From the NCBI GenBank assembly GCA_047967505.1, contig CM106538.1: a stretch of 64,000 bases of DNA. One strand, given 5' to 3'. The notes beneath the pieces were generated by a model, which saw nothing but the letters and a program-made list of their open reading frames with translations, did no database searches and had not been told where the DNA came from. The translations under genes and the position numbers were made by a program. The stretch is from Dipteris shenzhenensis (taxonomy: Eukaryota > Polypodiophyta > Polypodiopsida > Gleicheniales). Positions 45,758 to 56,760 of this stretch are shown piece after piece (within the stretch, counting starts at the first letter, position 1; the number at the start of each line of letters is the position of its first letter).

Positions 45758-46093
45758 ATAGGTGTTGAGTGATGACCATAGGTGGCATACAATATACAAA
45801 GTATGTATGGCCAGCAAATTTGGAACACTTATACTAGGACCACAAGTCATATCTTCATGATATTCTTGCATTTATCTACTAATTTTTGGATTGGAAAGAC
45901 CAAAGGCTAAGATTTATGAGACATATAGGCCACATTTATAGGTGTTGAGTGATGGCCATAGGTGACATACAATATACAAAGTATGTATGGCCAGCAAATT
46001 TGGAACACTTATACTAAGAGCACAAGTCATATCTTCATGATATTCTTGCATTTATCTTCTAATCTTTGGATTGGCACGACCAAGGGCTAAGAA
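45758..46093. repeat. exact 180-bp-period tandem duplication
   Basis: Units at 45758 and 45938 start ATAGGTGTTGAGTGATG. They share TATACAAAGTATGTATGGCC and GGAACACTTATACTA and differ at few positions. The second unit is slightly shorter. Non-coding. Confidence 0.95.
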
Positions 46094-47389
46094 AAATGTT
46101 GCTAGATCCTTTGCGTGCTGAAATACTTAATACAAATGATTCCATGCTCATTTACGTGTCTACAACAATGGAAATTATTTTATTTTTCAAAATTCTTGGG
46201 TGTTATTCATACCTAGTGAAACATACATGTGTGCAATGAACATGTTTACATTGCATATACATATGTTGATGCAAAACCACATTAGCTGTCACAATGCTTC
46301 AGAGGTACAGCAGATAGGTGAATGGATTCCCACTAGTGATGCTTGGCTTGCTTTGACAGCAAGCAACAATGGGATTTGTTACTGAAGGAGGCTACACGGT
46401 GGCCAATTTCCCCATTGGCTATAGGGTCTGTCTAGATATTCTTAGATCTTTGACCAGTAGCACCAGCTCCAGCATCAACAGATCATCCATCTTCATCCAC
46501 ATCTCCTCAGACCCACACAGTAGCAGATGCAGTAGCTCCCCATGTAGCCACAACAACTGGCTAAGGAGCTCCATGACTTCCCTTTATCCTTCAGCCTTGG
46601 TGGGAGATCCAGTACGACTAGCAGGTGGTTTGTCAATTTTCAGAATAGAAACAGTTTTTAAGGATCACGTTACTGCTGAGGGTAGTCAGATATGGAGGAG
46701 GCAGGATCCATAACAGTACCGAATCTGCCTACAGTACTTCACCTACAGAACCCACAGTGACGGCATAACCATGCTTGCAATGCTGCAAACCATCATGCAG
46801 TTGCAAACAAAAGCAGTCTGAGTCCACTTCACTGCATGTTGCATCTTCAAGAGATGTGGGAAGATGGGCACATGAAGCCAGAGAACATGAACGTGAAGCC
46901 TAAGCAACAAAGAAGGCCCGTGCTCGCGTGGATTGAAAAGCCGAGCGTGAGGCTCGAGAAGCAAATGAAGATCTTCTCATTTCTATACTTCAGCCACAGG
47001 AGACAAGGCAATAGAGAAAGTTTTCATAGCAGCCATAGATGGTGTGTCAGTTCCAGCTCTTGGACCATCAACATCAGCCCCACCATCAGCAACAGGTCCA
47101 TCTCCATCCACAGCTCTTCAGACCCGCACAATAGCAGCTCAAGCAGATGCAGCAGCTCCACATGTAGCCTCAACAGCTCCCCATGTAGCCTTAACAGCTC
47201 CCTACACTACCCTTCCAAGGACACAGCTCCCCCCTTTTAACCTCAGCCTCACAGCCATTATAGCCCTTCAGAGGGATTCATGTAGCTTCAGCCCTCCTCA
47301 ATAAGTGTTTGCCAGGCCCAAAGCATGAAGAAGGAAGACAGTAGCTTAGCATTAACTCCAAGTTCATGTCTATTTCAATATGCTTCAGT
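46094..47389 (+). other. Pro/Ala/Ser-rich frame remnants, partly duplicated
   Basis: Around 46845-47000 one frame gives KKARARVD and KAEREAREANEDLLISIL (charged, coiled-coil-like). This leads into a Pro/Ala-rich stretch at 47044-47304 (VPALGPSTSAPPSATG, AAAPHVASTAPHVALTAP). A diverged copy of the Pro/Ala stretch lies at about 46450-46570 (ADAVAPHVATTTG). Stops break both. It could be a decayed host gene or a retroelement gag spacer; no family assigned. Confidence 0.35.
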
Positions 47390-47428
47390 TTCTCTCTCTC
47401 TCTCTCTCTTTCAATTAGCATTTCCATG

Positions 47429-48165
47429 CAGCCAGGGCGGGCTTAGCTTAGTGAGAAAGACTCTTAGCCCTCATGCCCATTACAATTGATGACTACATCA
47501 CCAGGATCAGTATCTCTCTATGTTTCAGCCTATGCCTAGTTCTAGTGGGAGATCGGTCAATGGTCATCATTCATCCAAAGCATGACTTGATCATGAGTGG
47601 CGATCACACTTGGGGGACGCATTGGATTAATAGCATAAAGGTACTCAGCATCTTGGAGGTTCAATTGAGTACATGACCAAATCATCATACAAGTACCATG
47701 AACCGTGTATCTTGCTAGAGTCAGAGGCCATCTCATGGCTAAAAAATTATAGCGCAAATATCTCTGGTTCCTGTTCGTGTCTATTCCATGCTTCTGCACT
47801 CAGCCAGCATGGGGGCTTAGCTTAATAAGAGAGACTCTTGGCCCCCATGCCCGTTGCAATTGATGACTACGTCACCAGGGTCATGATCTCTCATGTCCCA
47901 GCCTGCTCCTAGTTCTCGAGGGGGATAGGTCAGTGGCCATCATTCATTCAAAGCACGACTTGATCGCCAGCGGTGATCACATTGGGCGACACAATGGATT
48001 AATAGTATAAAGGTACTCAGCATCTCCGGGATTCATGTGAAAGCATGACCACTCGTCATACAAGTACCACATCCAGTGAACTGTGTATCTGGCTAGAGTC
48101 AGAGGCCATCCTGTGGGTCAATAATCATAGCGTGAACATCTCAAAAGGGGATACTGGTTCCTGTA
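47429..48165. repeat. ~372-388-bp tandem duplication downstream of PPR gene 2
   Basis: Units start at 47429 and 47801 (CAGCCAG...GGGCTTAGCTTA). They share TGATGACTAC, TCACCAGG, GGATTAATAG, AAAGGTACTCAGCATCT and GCTAGAGTCAGAGGCCATC. The second unit ends just before the ruined DYW region of PPR gene 2, so it may form the 3' flank or UTR of that gene. Confidence 0.9.
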
Positions 48166-48177
48166 GATGCACTAGCA

Positions 48178-48523
48178 TCACCAAAGTTCGCTTTTCCTCT
48201 TGAAGACATCAAAGCAATTTACATCTTTGACAATAAAATTTTGCTGCTCTATCTTTACTATCAGTCCATTGTTTCCATGGCGGGCATCAAAATGCAGAGA
48301 TTTTTGACGAGGTAGATGTCCCTTTTTTTGAGAGTATTGACTAGTGCACCTATACAATAGCCAGCTTCCCACTGTGCTCACGAAATCCAACCTTCTTGGA
48401 ATCGAAAAAAAAGTCATAGATAGTGCAAATCTGTGTTGTAAGGTTCCCTGCCTCAGTTTGAAAGACAAAGCTTCTACTTTTGCTCTTTGGTGTGCCACAA
48501 CCGTATTCACACTTGAGCCAACC
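48178..48523 (-). pseudogene. degenerate E+/DYW domain of PPR gene 2
   Basis: Minus strand, downstream of the gene 2 stop. STEVGSSVNTVVAHQ, then RAKVEALSFKLRQG and FREHSGKLAIV, the HSEK motif with the catalytic Glu changed to Gly. In another frame come ALVNTLKKRDIYLVKNLCI (the V-K-N-L-R-I-C segment), with no readable CxxCH, and KIEQQNFIVKDVNCFDVFKR near the end. At least two frame breaks and internal stops; no terminal DYW. The deaminase is certainly inactive. Confidence 0.82.
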
Positions 48524-51160
48524 TCAGTTGAAGTCTGTCTTAGCTTGCTTGGTCATTGCCTTGACCTTCTTCTCATCTTCATGCATATGGGCGCCTGCGT
48601 AGATGTTCGACATCAAGACATAAGCTGTGGAATCCTTTTCATCCAATCGCACTGCATGTTCAAAGGCCCATCTTCCAAGCTCCACATTACCCCACTTGTG
48701 ACAAGCACCCAACACAGTATGCCATACCACAAGATTAGGTTGGAAAGGCATCTTCTCCACCATCACTAATGCCTTCTCTAATTGGCCTGCACGCCCAAGA
48801 AGGTCAACCATGCACGTATGGTGGTTGATACTTGGAGTCATACCATAGTCTTTGCTCATATCCTCAAAATATTTATGGCCCTTATCAACGACACCAGCAT
48901 GACTGCATGCAGTTAGAATACCAAGGAATGTGGCACCGTTTGGCTTTATGCCTTCCCCTTTCATTCTCTCCAGCATACGAAATACAATTTTACTTTCTCC
49001 CAGCTGGGAATATCCTGCAATTAGTGCAGTCCATGAGACTACATCTTGAACTGGCAGCTTCTCAAACACTTCTCGTGCTTTTGCAAGGGAGCCACACTTG
49101 ACATACATATCGACCAAGGTGTTGCCAACTGAAGGATCTCTTTCCAATTCCTGTCTAGCAATCTCAACGTGTATTTCTTGGCCCTTGTTTATGGCTCCTA
49201 TGCTGCCACAAGCTTTCAAGCTGGAAGCAAATGTAACAACATTCGGAGAGACACCCTCAAGTTGCATTTGTTTTAAACAGTTCAGTGCTTCCTCACCAAG
49301 CGAGTGCTCAGCATATCCTGCAATCAGTGCTGTCCATGAGACTACATCCCTAACTGGCAGCTTGTCAAACACTACCTGTGCTTTTGCAAGAGAGCCACAC
49401 CTGGCATACATGTCAATCAACGCACTGAGAATACAAGGATCTCTTTCCAATTCCTGTCTGGCAATCTCGGCATGAATTTTTTGTCCCTTCTCTATGGCTC
49501 CTATGCAGCCACAGGCTTTCAGGCTGCAAAGGAGTGTGACAGCATCTGGAGAGACACCTTTCTGTTGCATCTGTTCAAAACAGTTCAGCGCTTCCTCAGC
49601 AAGTCCATGTTCAGCATATCCTATCATTAATGCAGTCCATGAGACTATACTTTGTACTGGAAGCTTGTCAAACACTTCCCGTGCTTCTGCAAGCAAGCCA
49701 CACTTGGCATACATATCCACCAAGGTGCTGCCAACAAAAGCATTTCTTTCCAATTCCTGTCTGCTAATCTCTGTGTGTATTTGTCGGCCCTTGTCTATGG
49801 CTCCCATGCTGCCACAAACTTTCAAGCTGCAAACAAAAGTGACAGCATCTGCACAGATACCTTCCAGTTGCATCTGTTCAAAACAGTTCAATGCTACCTC
49901 ACTACATCCATGTTCAGCATATCCTTCAATTAGAGCAGTCCATGAGACTACATTTCGAACTGGCAGCTTGTCAAACACTTCCTGTGCTTTTGCAAGCAAG
50001 CCACATTTCGCATACATGTTAACCAAAGTGCTTCCAACAAAAGGATCTCTTTCCAATTCCTTTCTGGCAATCTCAGCATGTATTTCCTGCCCCTTGTCCA
50101 TGGCACCTATGCTGCCACAAGCTTTCAAGCCGGAAGCAATTGTGACTCCATTGGGAGAGACGCTCTCTTGTTGCATCTGTTCAAAACAGTTCAGCGCTTG
50201 CTCACCAAACCCACGTTCAGCATACCCTGCAATTAGTGCAGTCCATGACACTACACTTTGAACTGGTAGCTTGTCAAACACTTCCCGTGCTTTTACAAGT
50301 GAACCACATTTGGAGTACATGTGGACGAGGGTGCTGCCAATAGAAGTTTCTGTTTCCAATTTGTGTCTGCTAATCTCAAGGTGAATTTCTTGGCCCTTGT
50401 CTATGGCTCCTATGCTGGCACAAGCTTTCAAACCACAAACCAGTGTGACAGCATTCGGAGAAACACCCTGCAATTGCATCTGTTCAAAAAAGTTCAGTGC
50501 TTGCTCACCGAGCCCACGTTCAGCATATCCTCCAATTAGTGCAGTCCACAAGACTATATTTCGAACTGGCATCTTGTAAAACACTTCCCATGCTTTTGCA
50601 AGCAAGCCACATTTGGCATACATGTCGACCAAGGTGCTACCAACAAAAGGATCCATTTCCAATTTCTGTCTAGAAATCTCAGTATGTATTTCTTGGCCAC
50701 TTACTGCATCTTTGAGCCTAGCACAAGCCCTCAATATTGCTACCAACGTATACTTGCTAGGATGTACGGAAGCCTCTTGCATTTTGTGGTATAGGTTGAG
50801 GGCATGTTGTGATTCTCCAGATTCTATATAACCCATGATGAGAGAAGTCCAAGAATGCTCATTCCGACCAACCAGCCTGTTAAAAACCTGCTGAGCATCT
50901 CCCATGCTTCGACATTCTACCAGCATTGGGACAAGGTAACTCCCGAGAGATATATGAGCTCCCAGCCCACTTTTGCACATGTAGGCATGCAAGCGCTTGC
51001 CATACGCTTGATTTTTCTGTTTTCGGCATTTCTGCAAGATGTGTATGCAGTTCTCAACCGAAGGCAGCTGAGGCATTCGTTCCAAAGAAGTGAGTGCCTC
51101 CTCTAAGTTCAGCATCGCCAAACCACTGTTCTCGCAGCTGTTCTGGGGCCTTAGATGCAT
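48524..51160 (-). CDS. PLS-class pentatricopeptide repeat protein (PPR gene 2)
   Basis: 878-residue uninterrupted, intronless frame from ATG (51160) to TGA. After ~68 N-terminal residues (LEEALTSLERMPQLPSVEN) there are seven P-L-S triplets of about 101 residues. Each has a start like DPFVGSTLVDMYAKCG, a middle VVSWTALIAGYAE and an end CGSIGAIDKGQEIHAEI. The final PPR runs into HAGVVDKGHKYFEDM, then HHTCMVDLLGRAGQLEKA and VVWHTVLGACHKWGNVELG (S2/E motifs), ending in E+ at EKDSTAYVLMSNIYAG...KTDFN. The family acts in organelle RNA metabolism. Compared with gene 1 (672 residues) it has two more triplets, about 202 of the 206-residue difference. It is probably expressed as an E-type protein or is a recent pseudogene. 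No clear transit peptide. Confidence 0.92.
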   Translation of the reverse strand: MHLRPQNSCENSGLAMLNLEEALTSLERMPQLPSVENCIHILQKCRKQKNQAYGKRLHAYMCKSGLGAHISLGSYLVPMLVECRSMGDAQQVFNRLVGRNEHSWTSLIMGYIESGESQHALNLYHKMQEASVHPSKYTLVAILRACARLKDAVSGQEIHTEISRQKLEMDPFVGSTLVDMYAKCGLLAKAWEVFYKMPVRNIVLWTALIGGYAERGLGEQALNFFEQMQLQGVSPNAVTLVCGLKACASIGAIDKGQEIHLEISRHKLETETSIGSTLVHMYSKCGSLVKAREVFDKLPVQSVVSWTALIAGYAERGFGEQALNCFEQMQQESVSPNGVTIASGLKACGSIGAMDKGQEIHAEIARKELERDPFVGSTLVNMYAKCGLLAKAQEVFDKLPVRNVVSWTALIEGYAEHGCSEVALNCFEQMQLEGICADAVTFVCSLKVCGSMGAIDKGRQIHTEISRQELERNAFVGSTLVDMYAKCGLLAEAREVFDKLPVQSIVSWTALMIGYAEHGLAEEALNCFEQMQQKGVSPDAVTLLCSLKACGCIGAIEKGQKIHAEIARQELERDPCILSALIDMYARCGSLAKAQVVFDKLPVRDVVSWTALIAGYAEHSLGEEALNCLKQMQLEGVSPNVVTFASSLKACGSIGAINKGQEIHVEIARQELERDPSVGNTLVDMYVKCGSLAKAREVFEKLPVQDVVSWTALIAGYSQLGESKIVFRMLERMKGEGIKPNGATFLGILTACSHAGVVDKGHKYFEDMSKDYGMTPSINHHTCMVDLLGRAGQLEKALVMVEKMPFQPNLVVWHTVLGACHKWGNVELGRWAFEHAVRLDEKDSTAYVLMSNIYAGAHMHEDEKKVKAMTKQAKTDFN

Positions 51161-51368
51161 TCACCTGTTCCCCCGTCATTAAGTTGGCCTTGCAATTGCT
51201 GCCACACTCCGGTAGCTTCTCCAACAAAACACAGCCTTTAGAGTTCGACCGAGCCTGACCACTGCATTTGCTTGTGCAGTCCTTTGCGTCGCGGATTGTA
51301 ATCAATATAGTACGTACGTGATCTTTCGGTAGCACCAGGATCGGGAAGGACCCCTGAAGTACTCCCAT
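51054..51368 (-). other. overlapping upstream frame / leader of PPR gene 2
   Basis: A 104-codon minus-strand frame starts 208 bases before the PPR ATG and overlaps its first ~107 bases in another phase. Its segment QARSNSKG...LPECGSNCKANLM corresponds to QAWSNSEDRGFVEELAEYGG upstream of and across the start of gene 1, also followed by GDAELRGG in the alternative phase. It may be an upstream open reading frame, an original N-terminus shifted out of frame, or simply shared non-coding leader. Confidence 0.4.
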
Positions 51369-54060
51369 AAGCGCTCTTTATATCTGCGAAATATGAAAAG
51401 CCAATTGGTTCACTCCAATTCCTAGGAGCCGTTAGGCCCAGACACGTTGCCTTCTGAAGTCATCCAGGCACATGTCAATGTTCTTTTTACGACAGCCAGC
51501 CTAAAGCCATGGTGGGATAAAGGTTCAATTCCCATAATGAGTATCATATTGTTTGGTGGAAATGCGGAGCAATGTCATTTTCAACCTTTAAAAGCTTCCC
51601 TATTTCCCTTTTCCCACAAATCCCCTTAGCTCAACAGCTCCCTGGTTTTGTGGGGAAAAAATGGGAAAACAAGGTGGCAATGCCAGTGAGGCCCTTCAAA
51701 AGGAAAGAGGAGTTACGATGGGGCAATAACATGGTATACTACAATCCGACCCTAAAGTTCCACACTATAATTACACTTAATACCAGCCTAAACAAGTCAA
51801 AATGACTTTTCTCAAAGGAAAACATCATCTACATAAAGCCACACCCATTCCATAGGCCCCTTACAAGACCAAAAAGGTGGGAGGCCACATGCCACCGTGG
51901 CATTAAAGTTCCCATTTCCCACAAAACGCCCACCATGTCAAGGAGAAGTTTGGGTTTTTTAATATCTAGTTGAGCCACGTGTTGTAATCGCAGCTCTTAA
52001 TTGTCATTAGATCTAATGGTGAGTGTTGGGGTCCATCAAAAGAGGTCCTTTCTTATCGTGAAGCCTTAAAAAAAGTTGCTTTTGAAAGCATAACAAGAAA
52101 GATAAAAATTAGAGAGTGTTATAAAGAGAGACCTACCTTTTAGCCACTAGATTCAAATTCATGGCAGGGTTCTCCTGCAAACAGAGAATCTACTCGACTT
52201 CAACAACCCAATTGCTGAGGTCCAGGATGTCCTCTTTGAGAAAAAAATTGGCCAAAGGGTCAAGATGGCGCTTATGGAGGCGATCATGAAGATGCATTCA
52301 CTCCTAAAATGATAGGACTATGGCCTTAATGTTTCAAAAATTGCTGGCTAACGAGTATCGACTATAGGCGTTTCATGCTCCATTCAATTTCGGCCGTGTT
52401 AATGTCTTGCGCTTCGATAAATCGATGAGTTATCTTTGAAGCCTGCAAACCACCAATCCAACAATTTGATTAGACTATAGGCATCAATGATGTTAATAGT
52501 CACATTTGTATTGCAACTTGACAAATCAACATCTTGCATGCATCAATAATCTGATGCTATTTTTGTATTTTCCAAATCCAACAGCTTTGCTATTCCATCA
52601 AAACATATCCTGGCAAACTCAAAATGACTATACCTATTTCTAATGAAGACTCTTGATGATACTGTCATAAATTACAGATCAAATGGTCGAATTTGTTCAT
52701 CCAACTTAGGTTGTTTGATTTCAAAGAGCGGTTTCGAGTGGCTTTGATCCAAGACTAACAATAGGTGCTGCTCAAACTTCTTCAACCTTCGGAGAGAACA
52801 TCTTCACATCATCAACTTAGAACATTCCCACTTTGTAACCATTGTTCTCCAAGCCGTTCTTCAACCTTTTTCTAAAAATTTCATAAGAGAATTCCTCTTT
52901 CCTTCAATCCTTTAGTGTCAACGTATTCTCTCAATTGTGTGAGTTGCATAAAAAATACTCGAGCATACTATTTTATGTTTGGGTAAGCAAGACCTGATTT
53001 GCCAGCTTACAATGGAAACTTGGTTGAGCCCATGTCAGAGACGTAGTGTGCCTTGAAGATTCTTTCAATGAGCAAAATGACATCTCAGTAAAATTCTCAA
53101 TGGAGCCGACTTTCTACCATGTTCTCTTTAGCCAAACGGCTAGGCAACGCCATCATCAATGCCCAGTAATCGTTCAGATTTGCAATTGGATCGCTGTGGC
53201 ACTACAACCAATTGGTGGCATGTGTGGCAGTCTATAAAACCATAATTAGATCTATAAGAGAAATCGAGCGACCATGAAATCGCCAAAATATGACAAGAAT
53301 TTGAATTCCATCTAGTACGCTACTTGTAATGATTTTATCGACATTCAACTATGATTATGACTATTAACATTCAGGTAATATGCTAGTATCTTATCCATTT
53401 GCGAGACTTATCTCGGCACTAATATTCTCGACATCATCTTAGCACCCGAGGAAGGGCTCGTTCCCTCAGATTATAACTCTTTGGGGAAGAAAGTGTGCCA
53501 CCTCCCCTCCCACACTATGTATGGTTATAGTAATTATATTTTATACATTATCATATAAATATTTTCAATTGCTCATCCAATCAAAATTGCTTGCTTTCAA
53601 TCTGAATTCTTACAACATTCCTCTCTTTTAATGCATGTTATTGATGTGAGGGAGCAAGGAAATCCAAGATAGATGCAAGATCAAAGGACAACGGCACCTT
53701 TATTCATATGCTTGTAGTCCATGTAACAATATTATAGACTTCAACAAGGATTAATTATTGTATGTATTTGTTGGACTTCAGCTTTCAAAATATGGACATC
53801 ACAACATTAATAATAAATTACCACCCCTAACATTTGCAGGGAGGATCGAGTCCTAATGGACCCTGTGTCACGTCTCATGTCCATAATTTTACTCTTTCAC
53901 TTTTTTCTTAAAAATAGATAAATTACTAGGATTCAGGTTTAATTTCGAGCTAGTAGTTACGTGCTTCACGATGGAAAGATTGCCTACCGCAAATCTAGTT
54001 TTGGTCCTCATTTTTTGCATGCATTTCTTGGTTTCTTTGTAGTGTGACAGGTTGCCTATT
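51369..54060. other. intergenic region without recognised genes
   Basis: It starts with the presumed promoter side of PPR gene 2 (minus strand); GCTCTTTATATCTGCG near 51374 gives a TATA-like GATATAAAG on the minus strand. The rest is AT-rich with no recognised domain. A tRNA-like GGTTCAATTCCC near 51521 has no cloverleaf around it. Confidence 0.45.
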
Positions 54061-54175
54061 GCACAGTGCTAATTCATGTTTGCTGTATGTTTTTGATGTT
54101 GCACTGTGGTTTGTTTGGATGCACAGTGCTAGTTCGTGTTTGCTGTATTTTTTTGATGCTGCATTGTGGTTTGTT
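54061..54175. repeat. exact 60-bp-period tandem duplication
   Basis: Two units, 54061-54120 and 54121-54175, start GCACAGTGCTARTTC and share GTTTGCTGTATKTTTTTGAT. About seven differences. Confidence 0.95.
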
Positions 54176-54879
54176 GGCCCTATTGGAAGTTTAATGATTT
54201 GGTTGCATTCTATGTGATTGTATGTGTGAGTTTGTGATGATTATAGTGCCATATAGGTTATATATCCCCCACATTTAATTCTTTTCAACAAAAGTGAACA
54301 TAAACAAAATGTGCCATGAATTGTTGTCATCTTTGAAAGTTATATGAGCTACTGCAAAAAAATTAACAATTAAAGAAAAGGGAATTTGATGAGCAAAGAC
54401 AAAGTGGATGTGAAAGGACCTTAGCATGATTTTTGTAAACCAAATGAATATTTGAAAATCCAATGACCAAAGAAAACACGGCTGGATGGTTTGCTTTGGT
54501 TTGAGAATGGATGCATATGCTTATAGGGTACGCACCCACATTTTTTGTTTATATGAACCTCTGATGTATGGCAATTCTTAATTGATTTAAAAATGAAAAA
54601 AGATGTTGCAGTGAAAAGATCCCAGCAAATGTTGTTGTCATTTAAGAAAGACATGCAAATGAAGATGCATGGTTTTGTTGAAATTTCCTTTGGATCCCCT
54701 TGCAAGCAAATAAAAAATAATGATAACAAGAATCTTTGTGTCTTACATTTGTTTTCATCCTAGCTTAGTAGATTGGAGTAGTTTGCTTCGAATATTTCAT
54801 TGATTCACAAGATGTTTTGTTCGTAATGGTTTGCATATAACGAGACTTAATTTTGATACGTTAAATTTTGATGGAGTAG
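54176..54879. other. no gene seen
   Basis: AT-rich. Minus-strand frames at 54275-54463 and 54421-54729 have no recognised features. Confidence 0.45.
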
Positions 54880-55344
54880 ATGTTATTATTCTTCAAACAA
54901 AGAGATAACATCCTTGCAACTAACATCTCTCCCTTGAGTTTTCATGTCACTAATCCTTCTCTTATAAGTGGGGTTGCGTCCCTTTTAAGCTGCTCACCAC
55001 CCCCCATTGTGAAAGCACCTATGACTACAAAAGCATCTTCTCAGAGGAAGTTGTGTGAAATGGATCCTTTTGATGAGAGAAAGGCTAAAGTAGTTGAAGT
55101 TAAAGTGGAGTATCCTCCATGTGTAGAGAATATCAATGTGCCTGCTTTACATGAAGCACACAATTGGTGTGGCCCAGAGCCAGTGATTAACGTGCTACAA
55201 GTTTTTGAAATCAATCTCACAATCAAGAATTGTGTTTTCGATGGGAAAGTTCTAAACAAATATGGAACCTACATGTTATCTAATGTGAACCACCAAAAAT
55301 GTTTGAAAGTCGATCTAGTCAATAGGTTGGCCTTGGTTTCATAA
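54880..55344 (+). CDS. 154-codon frame, possibly retroelement protease region
   Basis: An ATG-started frame. The C-terminal third, VINVLQVFEINLTIKNCVFD followed by GKVLNKYGTYMLSN, has a pattern like the start of some gypsy aspartic proteases (I-K-x-C-x-F-D-x-V-L-D-x-G-S-x-x-N), but the D-S/T-G triad is absent (NKYGT). The N-terminal part is unremarkable. It could equally be a host gene fragment. The frame ends just before a tandem array. Confidence 0.3.
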   Translation: MLLFFKQRDNILATNISPLSFHVTNPSLISGVASLLSCSPPPIVKAPMTTKASSQRKLCEMDPFDERKAKVVEVKVEYPPCVENINVPALHEAHNWCGPEPVINVLQVFEINLTIKNCVFDGKVLNKYGTYMLSNVNHQKCLKVDLVNRLALVS

Positions 55345-55398
55345 CCTTTCACATTGATGAGCTTTACTACGGAGAGTTTGTGAAGTTCTTGAAGAGAT

Positions 55399-55700
55399 TG
55401 TATTAGGATAAGCAACTTCTTTGTTTGCTCCAAAAACCCTAGGAATGATAGAGGCACCATTGACTGTATTAGGATAAGCAACTTCGGAGAGTTTGTGAAG
55501 TTCTTGAACATAGGAGACTGTATTAGGATAAGCAACTTCTTTGTTTGCTCCAAAAACCCTAGGAATGAGGGTTGCAACATTGATGAGCTTTACTGTGAAG
55601 AGTTTGTGAAATTCTTGAACATAGGAGACTGTATTAGGATAAGCAACTTCTTTGTTTGCTCCAAAAAACCCAGGAATGATGGAGGCACCATTGACTATAG
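55399..55700. repeat. ~110-bp tandem array with an open frame
   Basis: Copies of GTATTAGGATAAGCAACTTC at about 55405, 55468, 55521 and 55630, with TTTGTTTGCTCCAAAAA and GAGTTTGTGAARTTCTTGAA. The plus frame 55495-55761 reads through two full units (CIRISNFFVCSK). The open frames on both strands are probably by-products of repetition. Confidence 0.85.
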
Positions 55701-55844
55701 CATTGCTTTCAATCCTTCCACTAGGGTGGAGAGAATAGAGCCATTTAGTGTAGTACCATAAATTTACCTCCAAGGAACCATCTACCACAATACAAAGAGA
55801 GGTGTAGGAATTTGAGAGGGAGGAAAGGGTGAAGAAGGAAGGAG

Positions 55845-55935
55845 GAAGAGGGAGGAGGGAGAAGGGATGAGGGAGGAGGAGGAGGAGGAGGAGGAGGGAG
55901 GAGGAGGGAGGAGGAGAGGGAGAGGATGGGTTGCA
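55845..55935. repeat. (GGA)n-rich purine microsatellite
   Basis: GGAGG and GAGGA repeats on the plus strand. Confidence 0.9.
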
Positions 55936-56172
55936 AGGTTGGAGGAGAGGGGAGGAGTTGCAAGGTTAGGGCATGCTTTTGGACGTGGAGTGGAAGAAAG
56001 CATGGACACTTGGAGACAATTTCTTGGAATACCGAAGTAGAACTCAACACAATGCCCCAAAGAGTGTGGTCTTCATTCCATTATGGGGTATTTATACAAA
56101 GTGGAGATCTTCTCTCTCTACATGTAGGAATTGTAAGACATTATCTCTGTACATATAGAACTTGCATCTAGA

Positions 56173-56760
56173 AGTGAAGACATTACTATTGCACTTTTGT
56201 ATGTAGATGATCTGATTGTGACAGGAAGCAAGGATAGCTTCATCAGAAAACTGAAACAAGACTTATCTGCACAGTTTGACATGAAAGATCTTGGACTTAT
56301 GCACTATTGTCTTGGAATTGAGTTCTGGAGAGATTCAGATAGCACATTCATGAGTCAACTCAAGTATGTTGACAGTCTCCTGAAGAAGTTTCATATGGCA
56401 GATTGCAAGATTGCAGCCACTCCCATGGAACAGAGTTTGAAACTTACTAAAGATTCAGAAAAGCCTACAGTCAATGGCAGCTACTACAAGCAACTCATCG
56501 GATCTCTTATATATTTGAAAATCACACGGCCAGATATTTGTTATGCAGTAAGCTCACTAGCACAGTTTATGGCAAATCCAAAACAGTCTCACTGGAATGC
56601 AGCCAAAAGAGTCTTGAGATACATTAGAGGTACAAGACAGTTTGGGATAGAATATAGAGGAAGTCATCCACGGTTGCATGGATACTGTGACAGTGACTAT
56701 GCCGGAGATCATGAGACCAGGAGATCGACACAGGGATATACAGTTGCAAGTTGCATGTTG
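56173..56760 (+). pseudogene. Ty1/copia reverse transcriptase / RNase H fragment
   Basis: A continuous frame begins before the catalytic box LLYVDDLIVTG and runs through LGLMHYCLGIEF, ATPMEQSLKLTKDSE, YYKQLIGSLIYLKITRPDIC, YAVSSLAQFMANPKQSHWNA, AKRVLRYIRGTRQFGI and HGYCDSDYAGDHETRRSTQG. These are RT motif 5 to the first RNase H Asp of plant copia elements. It is well preserved over ~190 codons yet truncated on both sides. The frame ends in short GCATGTAGAACTT repeats. A fragment with no LTRs. Confidence 0.93.

Noticed and set aside
51500-51540. tRNA-like T-arm (GGTTCAATTCCC)
   Set aside because: No acceptor, D or anticodon stems can be drawn around it.
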